Shown here in pieces: positions 6,706 to 15,621 of a DNA stretch of 35,570 nucleotides. The DNA is taken from NCBI GenBank assembly GCA_007119175.1, contig SKQC01000165.1, positions 1-35,570 on the forward strand, read 5' to 3'. A program made the position numbers and the translations under genes. This DNA comes from Myxococcales bacterium (GTDB taxonomy: Bacteria > Myxococcota_A > Bradymonadia > Bradymonadales > Bradymonadaceae). The notes under the pieces were generated by a model, which saw only the letters and a program-made list of their open reading frames with translations, was not told the DNA's origin and ran no database searches. Each line of letters starts with the position of its first letter. Within the stretch, counting starts at the first letter, position 1.

Positions 6706-9276
6706 ATGAGCGAACCGGGAATCCTTCCAGAGCCAGTCCCTTTTGGGAAATATTACCTTCTCGAACGGGTCAACGTCGGGGGCATGGCAGAAGTATATAA
6801 GGCCAAAGCCTTTGGTGTGGAGGGCTTTGAGCGCCTGTTGGCGATCAAAAAAATCCTCGACAGCATCGCCGAGGATGAGTCGTTCATCAAAATGTTCATC
6901 GACGAAGCCAAGATCGCCGGGCAACTCCACCACCCGAATATCGCCCAGATCTTCGACCTCGGCCAGGCCGACGACTCCTATTTTATTGCCCTGGAATATA
7001 TCAGCGGCAAAGATCTGAAGACCAAATTCGAGCGCGCTCGCCGCATCGGTGAAGAAGTCTCAATCCCCCGAATTTGCTATACGATCATGAAGGTCTGCGA
7101 GGGGTTGGGCCACGCCCACGAGAAAAAAGATCCCCAGGGAAATAGCCTGGAGATCGTCCACCGCGATATCTCGCCGCAAAATATTTTGATCTCCTACGAG
7201 GGGGAGGTCAAAATTATCGACTTCGGCATCGCCAAAGCCCAGGGCAAGACCAGCCAGACCCAGGTGGGGATCCTCAAGGGCAAATTCAGCTATATGAGCC
7301 CCGAACAGGTCCGGGGCTTGCACGTCGACCACCGCAGCGATCTATTCAGTCTGGGCATCGTTTTATACGAGATGCTCACCCTGGAGCGGTTATTTCTGGG
7401 CGAGAGCGACTTCGACACTCTGGAAAAAATCCGCAAAGTCGAGATGAGCCCGCCCTCGTTATACAACCCTCATATCCCGAAAGATCTCGAGGATATCGTC
7501 CTCAAGGCCCTGGCGCGCACCCCGGAGGAGCGCTACCAGTCGACGTATGAACTGGCCGAAGATCTCGAGCGCTTTATGCGCAACGAGAATTATTATTATA
7601 CCAACAAGGACCTGGCCACCTACATGAAAGAGGCCTTTCAGGCCGATATCGATTTCGAGAATAAGAAGCTCGAATATTATCGCTCCCTCGATCTACAGCC
7701 TCTCGACGGCAAAGACTCCGGCCCGGCTCCCGATTTGAGCTGGGATGACGACGAGATGGAAACCCAGATTTTCGGGCGGGACGACGAAGAAGAGATCACC
7801 GACTCCGATATCATCTACGCCGACGATACCGGCGGGCCACCCAGCGATCCCAATATCGTCTACGCCGAAGACGGCGAGGACGCCGGCGACGACGAGGTCA
7901 CCCAGATCCACGTGCCCGATGCGGGGCCGGCGAAGACGCTCGACGATGTCGACGAGCACGCCCCGACGGTCGAATACGACCGCGACGATGAGCCGCCCAC
8001 AGTGGAGTACGATCGCTGGGACGATGAGCTCGATCTCGATCGCAAGCGCCGCGACGGCGGCATGAAGGTCGAGCCGCGGCGAAAAGCACCGCCGACGGCG
8101 GAGATGCCGGCCATCGAAGATCGCCGCGCGCCGCAGGCCACCGTGCCAGGCGCCCGAGCGCCGAAAAATCCGAACTCCGGTGGAAAAACTCGACTCGGTA
8201 TCGTCGCCTTTGTCGCCGTCGTCGTCATCGCCTCCGGGTTGGCATTTTATTTCGTCTACCACCACGAAACGACGGCTCCGGTGACCTTCGACTTCGGCGA
8301 AGAAGCGGTGACCATCACCCTCGACGGCGACGTCATCCACGAGGGCACAACACCCTTTGAAATCGAGCTTGAAGCCGGTTCATTTGATATCGTTGCCGAG
8401 CGCGAAGCTCATCATCCCTTTGAGGATACTCGCTCCATCGCCGCCGGCGAGCCGCTGCAGATCAGCGAGGAGCTCGAGCCTCACGACTACGCCGACACCG
8501 GCATCGACCTCTCGACCGAGCCCGACGAGGTCGCCGTCTTCGTCGACGGCGAAGAATTCGACGAGGCTTCGCCGGTACAATTGCGCGATCTCGAGCCCGG
8601 AAGCTATGAAATCCGCGTTGAACACGAGGACTTTTTCGAAAAAAGCGAGGACGTGGAGGTCATATTCGACGAGGTTGCCGAATTGGACTGGGAGCTTTTG
8701 CCCCGCCAGATCGATCTCGAATTGAGCTCCTCGCCGGATCGCTCCGGCTACGTGGTCTACGACACGGAGGACGACGAACGCGTCGCCCGTGGACGCACCC
8801 CCGATACCATCGAGGATCTCGACGCCGAAAAGACCTACCGGGTCGTCATCGAGCGAAATCGCTATGAGAAATGGGAAGAGATCGTCGAGCCCGGTGCTGA
8901 CCGAAAAATCGCGCTATCCGCCGAATTAGAGCGCTCCGAAGAACCCGTGGCCAGTGCCTCGCCACCGCCGCGAGCCGACACCTCGCCGTCGCCGACTCCC
9001 GATCCGACGCCGACTCCAGATCCGACCCCCGACCCCACACCGGAGCCCGAGCCGGAGCCAGAACCGACGGGCACGGGAACCCTGACCATCCAGTCACGAC
9101 CGGCGGCTCGGATTCATATCAACGGACAGGATACCGGCCACTATACTCCGCTGCGCCAGCACGAGATCCCCGCCGGAAACCACCAGGTGCAACTGATCAA
9201 CGAGGAGTTCAACCTCGAAAAGACCTATTATGTCGATATCGAGGACGGCGCCGACGAGCGAATCATCAATCGCTGA
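6706..9276 (+). CDS. Transmembrane Ser/Thr protein kinase with extracytoplasmic PEGA domains
   Basis: 856 aa from the ATG at 6706. A TTG at 6670 in frame is less likely because the kinase domain starts at residue 14. The kinase domain (about 14-300) is complete: GGMAEVYKA loop, Lys48, HRDISPQN with Asp154, DFG at 172-174, and an SPEQVRG P+1 loop. The HRDISPQN variant is typical of Myxococcota/Bradymonadota kinases. A very acidic linker (about 340-470) carries four similar acid-flanked Thr sites (Thr353, 399, 421, 432). One membrane helix spans 497-518. Outside are PEGA or PEGA-like repeats near 526-570, 599-660 and 789-856, the last after a Pro-Thr-Pro-Asp/Pro-Glu spacer that suggests a wall-spanning stalk. 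It should sense the envelope and phosphorylate cytoplasmic targets. Its last 11 bases overlap the convergent AgmX-like gene. Confidence 0.95.
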   Translation: MSEPGILPEPVPFGKYYLLERVNVGGMAEVYKAKAFGVEGFERLLAIKKILDSIAEDESFIKMFIDEAKIAGQLHHPNIAQIFDLGQADDSYFIALEYISGKDLKTKFERARRIGEEVSIPRICYTIMKVCEGLGHAHEKKDPQGNSLEIVHRDISPQNILISYEGEVKIIDFGIAKAQGKTSQTQVGILKGKFSYMSPEQVRGLHVDHRSDLFSLGIVLYEMLTLERLFLGESDFDTLEKIRKVEMSPPSLYNPHIPKDLEDIVLKALARTPEERYQSTYELAEDLERFMRNENYYYTNKDLATYMKEAFQADIDFENKKLEYYRSLDLQPLDGKDSGPAPDLSWDDDEMETQIFGRDDEEEITDSDIIYADDTGGPPSDPNIVYAEDGEDAGDDEVTQIHVPDAGPAKTLDDVDEHAPTVEYDRDDEPPTVEYDRWDDELDLDRKRRDGGMKVEPRRKAPPTAEMPAIEDRRAPQATVPGARAPKNPNSGGKTRLGIVAFVAVVVIASGLAFYFVYHHETTAPVTFDFGEEAVTITLDGDVIHEGTTPFEIELEAGSFDIVAEREAHHPFEDTRSIAAGEPLQISEELEPHDYADTGIDLSTEPDEVAVFVDGEEFDEASPVQLRDLEPGSYEIRVEHEDFFEKSEDVEVIFDEVAELDWELLPRQIDLELSSSPDRSGYVVYDTEDDERVARGRTPDTIEDLDAEKTYRVVIERNRYEKWEEIVEPGADRKIALSAELERSEEPVASASPPPRADTSPSPTPDPTPTPDPTPDPTPEPEPEPEPTGTGTLTIQSRPAARIHINGQDTGHYTPLRQHEIPAGNHQVQLINEEFNLEKTYYVDIEDGADERIINR

Positions 9277-9946
9277 TCGCGTCAACGAAAAACGCCCTCC
9301 TCACGACCAATTCGCCGCCGTCGCCGACGGCGTCGAAGCTTTTCCCCGCAAGTGACGTCTCCACACATTGTTCAAATTCAGCATCTCGGGCGCCGAGTTG
9401 ATGGAGAATCTCCGGCTCGTCGATGGTGCCCCGACCTCCCTCGGTGGTGATCTTCCACTGAACGGCGACATCTCCCACCTCTGATTCAGTCATCTGCTCT
9501 TTGTGGTCCAGACGCCGCTTTAGCTCCTCGCGGCAGCGCTCCACATGCTTTTCGGCAAATTCTATAGAGGTGACCCGATCGCGGCGAAGGGCGAGCTCAA
9601 ATTCCTGCTCCATTTCTCCCTGTTCAAGCCTGCGCTCCAGCGCCTCTAAATCCACATCGTCGGGCTCGGCAGCCCAGCGCCTGGGGCCGACGGCGGGAAG
9701 CTCTTCCGCCTGCTCTCCGTCGTCATTATTCGAATCTGCTGTCGTCGCCTGCCGAGCTGAGCGTCGACTGCGGCGAGGCTCATTTTCCACCTCCATCGTC
9801 GGCTGCTGCACGGCCGGCTCCTCCAAACTCGCCGACCCCTCATCATCGCTGGACACCAGCAGCACGACGACGGCGATCATCACCGCTGTCACTCCCAGTG
9901 CAACGACCCAAAATGCCGTCGACAGCTCTTTAGACCGCATACTCAT
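9266..9946 (-). CDS. AgmX/PglI C-terminal-domain-like membrane protein
   Basis: 226 aa. The start ATG (9946-9944) overlaps the stop of the upstream FG-GAP lipoprotein as ATGA, which indicates translational coupling and decides the start over the ATG at 9940. One N-terminal membrane helix (residues 11-31) is followed by a charged periplasmic linker and a C-terminal domain (about 130-226) with the pattern VxWxI..(G)G.G...EPE, FEQCV and a final V..F. This matches what I recall of the AgmX/PglI C-terminal domain of gliding and motor-associated proteins in deltaproteobacteria. Two Cys residues (in ERCREELKRR and FEQCVE) could form the family disulfide. Its 3' end overlaps the convergent kinase gene by 11 bases. 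Role: unknown envelope function, probably linked to the lipoprotein it is coupled to. Confidence 0.7.
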   Translation of the reverse strand: MSMRSKELSTAFWVVALGVTAVMIAVVVLLVSSDDEGSASLEEPAVQQPTMEVENEPRRSRRSARQATTADSNNDDGEQAEELPAVGPRRWAAEPDDVDLEALERRLEQGEMEQEFELALRRDRVTSIEFAEKHVERCREELKRRLDHKEQMTESEVGDVAVQWKITTEGGRGTIDEPEILHQLGARDAEFEQCVETSLAGKSFDAVGDGGELVVRRAFFVDAISD

Positions 9947-12678
9947 CCCTCAATGCGGCATATCATCGACTCGAGCACCATCGAGGCGTTGTCCGGATTG
10001 CAGTCATAGACCACGTTATCGCCAGTGCCGTCGTCATTGGCGACGACGACGAAATTCAGGTCCACATTATATTGATGGGTGGGCACGTGATAGGTCGCCT
10101 CCACGCTTGTCGTCGTACCGGGGGCGATGGGCTCATCGACGGTCACCGTGGCCACCGGCTCGTCCTCGTCGATATCGTAGATGGTGATGGGAAGACCGGC
10201 GGGAATCGCACTCATCCCCTCGTTTTGGATCGCGATCTGAAAATCGATATCCGGCGGACAACTCACGGCGTTGGACTGCACAGACTTAATTTTGACGTCT
10301 GCCGCGTTCAACGGCACCTCGCCCTGGCGATTGGCCCGAAAGGTATTATGCGACTGCCACCAGGGGTCGACCACGTCGGGCATCGTCCCGTCATCGAAGA
10401 CATTGTCGATAGAGTAGGCGTGCTGATTCCAGATCGAGCGGGTGCGCACCCACCGATCGTTGGGATCTTCGTAGACATAAAGGCCCTGACGGGTCTCGTA
10501 GCCGTCGAAGAGATCGGAGCAATGGTCGATATCGTTGGCCACCACCACAATTTCGGAGCGTCCATTGCCGTCGACATCGACCACCAGGGGATATTCGAGG
10601 ATCGTGCCCGTGGAGTTCATGATCTCGAGCTCCACCTCGCCGTCGACCCCGGAGTATACACGCATAAAACACTCATCGGCGTAGACCACGGAGGCCGACC
10701 CGTCGCCCTGAAAATCAAAGACCGACGAACCGGTGGCGTTCGAGGACAAATCCTGGATTTCGTGAGTCCAGCGCACAAAGATTTCTCCCGGGCTCGGATC
10801 TGGCTGCTCAAATTCGTCGAGCAGGTCGTAGTCGATCTGCTCCGGCGAATCATCATCGCCAAAGCCGGGCCGAAAGATGTCGAATACCGAATAATAATGA
10901 CCGCCGGCAACGCCGATCTCCGGTCGTCCGTCGCCGTCGAAATCAGCCACCGTCGGCGGGCCTCCTCGGTTGTTACTCGCCGGTCCGGGAAGATACGCCG
11001 GCTGGGTGCGAAGGCTGTCATCGCCGTCGCATTGCTCGCCGCTGGGATCGATTCCGCAAAAGAGTTCGCCCGTCGTCCCCTCCAACACCCGCACGGTCTG
11101 CGAAGCCACCAGGACCACCTCGGCATTGCCGTCTCCGTTCATATCGGCCACCGCCGGATAGCCGTCGGGACCGTTGTGTTCCCAGAATAATTCGACGTTC
11201 ACCTCCGGCGGCTCATCGCCGCTGGCCGCCTGCCAGTCGACGGTCCACGCCTGTCGACCGGTGATGATTTCGTGGTTTCCATCGCCGTTGAGATCGGCGA
11301 CATTCGCCACGCCTCCCACATATCCACCATTGGTTCCGATCGTCGGTCCGTTGCCTCCTTCGTTCCACACCACCAACCCATCGCTGTCGATGAGCATCGC
11401 CCCGACGACGACCTCGGCGCGGCTTTGATCACCGTCGAAATTGGCCACTGTGACCGCCCCGTTGGTTACCTCCACGGCCACCAGATCGCCCTGCTCGTCG
11501 CGGGCCCGCCAGACTTTTTCGCCTTCGCCGTCGACGGCGATGATATAGCCGCGATTTCCGTCAACCGGCCTTCCGGCATAGATGATCTCCGAGACCCCGT
11601 CGCCGGTCACGTCACCGAGAGCGATATTCGAGCGGCCCTGCGAGCCCCAGGAATCGCTGCCCGGGTCGTGATTGACGCGATGTAATTTATTTCCGGCGGA
11701 GTCGAAGATGATGATCTCTCCCATCGTCCAGGTGCTCCCGTCGAGCCTGGTGGTATTGATGACCACATTGGGCTCACCGTCGCCGGTGACGTCGCCGACG
11801 ACGGGAATGGAGATGATATCCTCGCCACTCCAGGACCACTTCTCGGTGATCTCCATCTCCTCGAAATCCCCCTCCTCGACGCATTGAATATCATCGGGAA
11901 AATCGTCGGGCATACATTTGCCCAATCCCTCGTCGCAATATTCGCCGAAATCGCAGTCCGTAAAGGTCTCGCAGGGCTCCAGCGGTGTTCGGCATTCCCC
12001 GAACACACAGACGTCGCCGGCCGGGCAGCATTGATCGAAATCGTCGCCACATAGATCTCCCTCGTCGGAACAATCAGGGACGCATTGACCAGTGGGACCA
12101 CAATCGGGAGTGTCTCCCTCACAGCACAGCTCTCCTTCGAATCCACAGATCGAGCCCTGACAGACAGGTCGGCAAATCGAGACCATCTCGCACTGATCGT
12201 CGTCGTCGCAGACCTCGATCTGCTCGCAGGTCTCATCGTCTCCGCAGCAGATATTTTCGTCGCCGCAATAAAGCTCGGAGGCGCAGGTGCAGCTATTGTC
12301 GACACACTCCTCACCCGGACCGCAATCCTCGACATCCTGGCATCCGCACGCGCCGTCGACGCACACGCCCTCTTCACAGCTCTGGGGCTCATGGTAGCCA
12401 CTGCCGCGCTCATCGCAGCGCACGAGCTGACCGTTTTCGCAATGAGAACTGCCGGGCTCACATTCGCTGATCACGCAGACCGACTCCCCGTCGTCGTCCC
12501 CACAATACGTCCCGTCGTCGCACCCTTCGTCATCGTCGCAGCGAACACATTCCTCGGCGGGGCAACGATCGGAGATATGAGGCTCGTCATTTTCTTCGAC
12601 GACCCCGTTGCTGCAGGCCATAAGAACGAAAATGACACTCAACAAAAGGGGAGTAATAAAACGTCTGGGGAAAACCAC
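9943..12678 (-). CDS. FG-GAP (VCBS-type) repeat lipoprotein with Cys-rich N-terminus and CARDB-like C-terminus, copy B
   Basis: 911 aa from the GTG at 12678, chosen because GAGG lies five bases upstream and it yields a lipoprotein signal with lipobox LMAC (Cys22). A longer frame reaching 12795 lacks such a signal start. After an acidic, Cys-rich knottin-like stretch (about 25-270) come FG-GAP repeats (about 280-700) with Ca2+-loop motifs such as DVTGDGEPN, DLNGDGNHE, DMNGDGNAE, DFDGDGRPE and DVDGNGRSE, expected to fold as a beta-propeller. A conserved block with RTRSIWNQHAY follows, then a CARDB-like Ig-type domain (about 794-900). It is the closest relative of the gene just upstream. Likely anchored in the outer membrane and surface exposed; ligand unknown. 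The next gene is coupled through ATGA. Confidence 0.88.
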   Translation of the reverse strand: MVFPRRFITPLLLSVIFVLMACSNGVVEENDEPHISDRCPAEECVRCDDDEGCDDGTYCGDDDGESVCVISECEPGSSHCENGQLVRCDERGSGYHEPQSCEEGVCVDGACGCQDVEDCGPGEECVDNSCTCASELYCGDENICCGDDETCEQIEVCDDDDQCEMVSICRPVCQGSICGFEGELCCEGDTPDCGPTGQCVPDCSDEGDLCGDDFDQCCPAGDVCVFGECRTPLEPCETFTDCDFGEYCDEGLGKCMPDDFPDDIQCVEEGDFEEMEITEKWSWSGEDIISIPVVGDVTGDGEPNVVINTTRLDGSTWTMGEIIIFDSAGNKLHRVNHDPGSDSWGSQGRSNIALGDVTGDGVSEIIYAGRPVDGNRGYIIAVDGEGEKVWRARDEQGDLVAVEVTNGAVTVANFDGDQSRAEVVVGAMLIDSDGLVVWNEGGNGPTIGTNGGYVGGVANVADLNGDGNHEIITGRQAWTVDWQAASGDEPPEVNVELFWEHNGPDGYPAVADMNGDGNAEVVLVASQTVRVLEGTTGELFCGIDPSGEQCDGDDSLRTQPAYLPGPASNNRGGPPTVADFDGDGRPEIGVAGGHYYSVFDIFRPGFGDDDSPEQIDYDLLDEFEQPDPSPGEIFVRWTHEIQDLSSNATGSSVFDFQGDGSASVVYADECFMRVYSGVDGEVELEIMNSTGTILEYPLVVDVDGNGRSEIVVVANDIDHCSDLFDGYETRQGLYVYEDPNDRWVRTRSIWNQHAYSIDNVFDDGTMPDVVDPWWQSHNTFRANRQGEVPLNAADVKIKSVQSNAVSCPPDIDFQIAIQNEGMSAIPAGLPITIYDIDEDEPVATVTVDEPIAPGTTTSVEATYHVPTHQYNVDLNFVVVANDDGTGDNVVYDCNPDNASMVLESMICRIEG

Positions 12679-12683
12679 CACGA

Positions 12684-12687
12684 CCTC
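12684..12687 (-). promoter_or_regulatory. Ribosome binding site deciding the GTG start at 12678
   Basis: GAGG five bases before the GTG. The same GAGG-TCGT(S)-GTG arrangement precedes the paralogous gene at 15206, so the translation start was conserved after the duplication. Confidence 0.6.
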
Positions 12688-12776
12688 ATCTGCCAACGGG
12701 CAATTCACGCATTTTCCGGCGATCGCTGCCGAGGATAGCGGAAAGCAGCGTCGCCGGGCAATTGCGCAGCCTGTTC

Positions 12777-15206
12777 CTATTGATTGTGGAGGCACTCAAC
12801 GCCGTCGACGACCACGGACGCGCTGTCGGGATTGCAATCGTCGACGATGCCGTCGTCATTGGCGACCACCTGCAGGGTCAATGGCTCGCCCGTCGACTCC
12901 GACGACACCTCGAGGCTGGCCTCCACCACTGCTGTGCCGCCGGGGATGATGGGCTCCTCGAGCTGGACCGCGACCGACTGCCCTTCATCACTATCGTAGA
13001 CCGCCACTTCCAGCTCCTCGCCGGTGGCACGGAGCCCGTGATTTTGCACGGCGATCTGCAGATCGATCTGAGGTGGACAATGCCGAGGATCGACCTGCAC
13101 GGATTTGACGACGACATCGGCGGCGTCCAGCGGAGCTTCGCCGTGCAGATTTATCCGAAACGTATTATGCGAATTACTCCACGAGCCGTAGGCGTCGGGC
13201 ATCGATCCGTCGTCGTTGATATGGTCGATAAAATGAGCGTGCTGATTCCAGATCGAGCGCGTGCGCACCCAGCGATCGGCGGGATCTTCATAGACAAAAA
13301 GCCCCTGGCGCGCCTCGTATCCATCATGGCCAGATGAGCAATAATCGCGGGCGTTGGCCACGACCAATAGCTCGGTGCTGCCGTCACCGTCGACATCGGC
13401 GACCATTGGATAGGCCGAAAAAACCCCGTTGGAACTCGGTATTTGATGCTCAACTTCACCGTCGACGCCAGAGTAGATGCGCATAAAGCACTCGTCGCCA
13501 AACAGGACCGATGCCGCCCCGTGGCCCCAGAAATCAAAGGCTGACGACCCCGACGTATTATCCGACAGGTCCTGAATCTGCTTCGTCCAGCGAACGAAGA
13601 GCTCACCGGGCGACGGCTGCGGCTGCTCAAATTCTGCGAGCAGCGAATAGTCGATATTCTCCGCCGCCGGGTCGTCGCCAAAACCGGGGCGAAAGATGTC
13701 GAATACCGTGTATTGATGGCCGCCGGCGACGCCGATCTCCGGCCTATTATCGCCATCGAAATCGGCGATCACCGGCGGTCCGCCGCGGTTGTGATTTTCG
13801 GGCCCCGGAAGTTCAATGGGCGGCGTGCGCAGCTTGTCGTCATCGTCACATTGCTCCCCGCTCGGGTCGATGCCGCAGAAGAGTTTTCCCGTCTCACCAT
13901 CGAGGACCCGCAACGTCTGCGCCGCCACCAGGACCACCTCGGCAGTTCCATCTCCATTGATATCGGCCACCGCCGGATAGCCGTCGGGCCCGTCGTGCTC
14001 CCACAACGGACTGACCACCACGTCGGGCTCGTCTTCGCCCTCGTCGGCCGCCGCCCACTCCACCCGCCAGGCCTGCTTGCCGGTGACGAGCTCCGGTGTG
14101 CCGTCACTCGTCAGATCGGCAACTGCAGCGATCCCTCCCACATAGCGCTCGTTGCTGCCGACGATGGGACCGTCGCCACCGTCGTTCCACACCACTCGAC
14201 CGTCGCTGTCGATGAGCATCGCTCCCACGGCTAGCTCGGCAGTCTCAGGATCTCCGTCGAAATTGGCGACTGTGATCGCCCCGTTATCCACGGTCACCGC
14301 CACGGGCGTGTCTTCCTCGTCATGAGCCCGCCACAGCGTGTGGCCGTCGCCGTCGACGGCGACGATATATCCCCGATCGCCGTCGACCGTCCGGCTGGCA
14401 TAGATGATCTCCATGGCTCCATCACCAGTGACATCCGCCAGGGCAATCGTGGAGCGACCATTTGAGCCCCAGGAGTCGATATTGGGCTCGTGCTCCACTC
14501 GACGCAGCTCGTGACCGCCAGAGTCGAGGATGACGATCTGGCCACTGTCCCAGCTCCCGCCGTCGACCGACGCGGTGTTGACCACCACATTGGGCTCACC
14601 GTCGCCGGTGACATCACCGACGACGGGAATGGTGATGATATCGGCCCCCGTCCAGGACCATTTTTCGACGGGCTCAAACTCGGCAGGCAGCTCGGGGATC
14701 TGGCATTGGAGATCGCCTGAAAAATCGTCGGGCAAGCATGCGCTCAACACCTCTTCGCAATACTCGCCGTCGCCGCAATCGCCAGAAGATTCGCACTCAT
14801 CGCCCGGGCTCCGACACTCGCCAAAGAGGCATAAGTCGCCGGCTGCACAGCATTCGTCGAATTCCTCGCCGCATAGCGGGCCACCGTCGGGACAATCCTG
14901 AACACACCCTCCGGCCGGTGAACAGATCGGCGTCTGCCCCTCACAACACAACTCGCCATAAGCGCCACAGACCGTGCCCTGGCAGGGAGGCTCCTCGATG
15001 GAGACCTCCTCTGGCGACGCATCGCCATCGCCGACGTCGACAATATCGGCAATATCGGCGTCGTCCGGCGTGCAATCGCCGGCGTCGCAGCCCTCCGAAG
15101 GTGTTGGATGATTTTCTTCGCCGGGCGGATCTTCGCCGCTGCAGGCTCCGGCGAAAAGCAGGTGACAGACGAGTAATACCGGTACAACTCGGGCATAAGA
15201 GTCCAC
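12777..15206 (-). CDS. FG-GAP (VCBS-type) repeat lipoprotein, copy A
   Basis: 809 aa from a GTG start preceded by GAGAGG at five bases. The signal sequence ends in AGAC with Cys22 as the lipid site, the same residue number as in its paralog. The Cys-rich N-terminal part is shorter than in copy B but contains the same module (CGxxGELCCEGxTP, CGEEFDECC, DDFSGDLQC). The propeller repeats follow (DVTGDGEPN, DLTSDGTPE, DINGDGTAE, DFDGDNRPE, DVDGDGSTE), then the RTRSIWNQHAH block and a CARDB-like C-terminal domain. Alignment by eye is nearly continuous with copy B through the propeller, so the two arose by tandem duplication. They are 98 bases apart on the same strand. Probably an outer-membrane surface lipoprotein; binding partner unknown. 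Confidence 0.88.
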   Translation of the reverse strand: MDSYARVVPVLLVCHLLFAGACSGEDPPGEENHPTPSEGCDAGDCTPDDADIADIVDVGDGDASPEEVSIEEPPCQGTVCGAYGELCCEGQTPICSPAGGCVQDCPDGGPLCGEEFDECCAAGDLCLFGECRSPGDECESSGDCGDGEYCEEVLSACLPDDFSGDLQCQIPELPAEFEPVEKWSWTGADIITIPVVGDVTGDGEPNVVVNTASVDGGSWDSGQIVILDSGGHELRRVEHEPNIDSWGSNGRSTIALADVTGDGAMEIIYASRTVDGDRGYIVAVDGDGHTLWRAHDEEDTPVAVTVDNGAITVANFDGDPETAELAVGAMLIDSDGRVVWNDGGDGPIVGSNERYVGGIAAVADLTSDGTPELVTGKQAWRVEWAAADEGEDEPDVVVSPLWEHDGPDGYPAVADINGDGTAEVVLVAAQTLRVLDGETGKLFCGIDPSGEQCDDDDKLRTPPIELPGPENHNRGGPPVIADFDGDNRPEIGVAGGHQYTVFDIFRPGFGDDPAAENIDYSLLAEFEQPQPSPGELFVRWTKQIQDLSDNTSGSSAFDFWGHGAASVLFGDECFMRIYSGVDGEVEHQIPSSNGVFSAYPMVADVDGDGSTELLVVANARDYCSSGHDGYEARQGLFVYEDPADRWVRTRSIWNQHAHFIDHINDDGSMPDAYGSWSNSHNTFRINLHGEAPLDAADVVVKSVQVDPRHCPPQIDLQIAVQNHGLRATGEELEVAVYDSDEGQSVAVQLEEPIIPGGTAVVEASLEVSSESTGEPLTLQVVANDDGIVDDCNPDSASVVVDGVECLHNQ

Positions 15207-15211
15207 GACGA

Positions 15212-15217
15212 CCTCTC
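15212..15217 (-). promoter_or_regulatory. Ribosome binding site for the GTG start at 15206
   Basis: GAGAGG five bases before the GTG. It supports the start that gives a lipoprotein signal peptide. Confidence 0.6.
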
Positions 15218-15310
15218 AGAGCGGGAGCAAGTTGTACTGCCTGGAACCGACTATGGTAGCGCCTCTGAAAATGGCGCGAAAGCCGAAATTATTCGCCCTG
15301 ATCGCGCTCT

Positions 15311-15390
15311 CGAGGGTCAGGATTAATCCCGACCGTCGTGGATTTGGGGTCGATGGTGGCTTTGACGGGCGGAGTGAATCCGAACCCTCG
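15311..15390. repeat. Imperfect inverted repeat around a 50-base spacer
   Basis: CGAGGGTCAGGATTA (15311-15325) is mirrored by the complement of GTGAATCCGAACCCTCG (15374-15390) with few mismatches. It lies immediately left of the larger inverted repeat at 15393 and may be part of the same mobile or structural element. Confidence 0.5.
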
Positions 15391-15392
15391 TC

Positions 15393-15612
15393 TATTTAAG
15401 GGCGCCTGGACTGCGGCGCAGAAGATTTTTGGGGAGTGCGACCGCAAACCCCGCTCCCTCGAAACCACTCCCCCAAACCCCGTTCCCGCAAACCCGCTCC
15501 CCTCAAAACCACTCCCGCAAACCCCGCTCCCCCAAAACCACTCCCGCAAACCCCGCTCCCTCGAAACCACTCCCCCAAAATCTTCGGCGCCGTATTTTGG
15601 CGCCCCTAAATA
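15393..15612. repeat. About 45-base inverted repeats enclosing a tandem array
   Basis: The left arm 15393-15438 (starting TATTTAAGGGCGCC, containing GAAGATTTTTGGGGAGTG) and the right arm 15568-15612 are inverted copies. On the opposite strand the right arm starts TATTTAGGGGCGCC and contains GAAGATTTTGGGGGAGTG. By eye roughly four of five bases pair. The loop is the 29-30-base tandem array. The layout looks like a MITE-type or stem-loop element and not coding DNA. Confidence 0.65.
15442..15577. repeat. Degenerate 29-30-base G/C-skewed tandem repeat
   Basis: About four and a half units built from CGCAAACCCCGCTCCC followed by TCGAAACCACTCC. The minus strand has many runs of three to five G, so G-quadruplex formation is possible. 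There are no unique spacers, so this is not a CRISPR array. Confidence 0.7.
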
Positions 15613-15621
15613 CACGCAGAT

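Noticed and set aside
6541-6933. Minus-strand 130-codon frame over the kinase promoter
   Set aside because: It overlaps the kinase N-terminal domain and the promoter and has no recognisable features.
10072-11190. 372-codon plus-strand frame inside the FG-GAP lipoprotein
   Set aside because: Antisense to a gene with signal peptide and Ca2+-loop repeats. The His/Ile/Val-rich translation is the mirror of Asp-Gly-Asp repeats; a similar mirror frame occurs opposite copy A.
15442-15577. Possible CRISPR array
   Set aside because: Units are contiguous and degenerate, with no unique spacers, and no cas genes are present.
15289-15615. Minus-strand frame encoding Gly/Ser-rich repeats (GSGVCGSGFEG type)
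   Set aside because: It arises from the tandem array, opposite frames are equally open, and no ribosome site or conserved domain is present.
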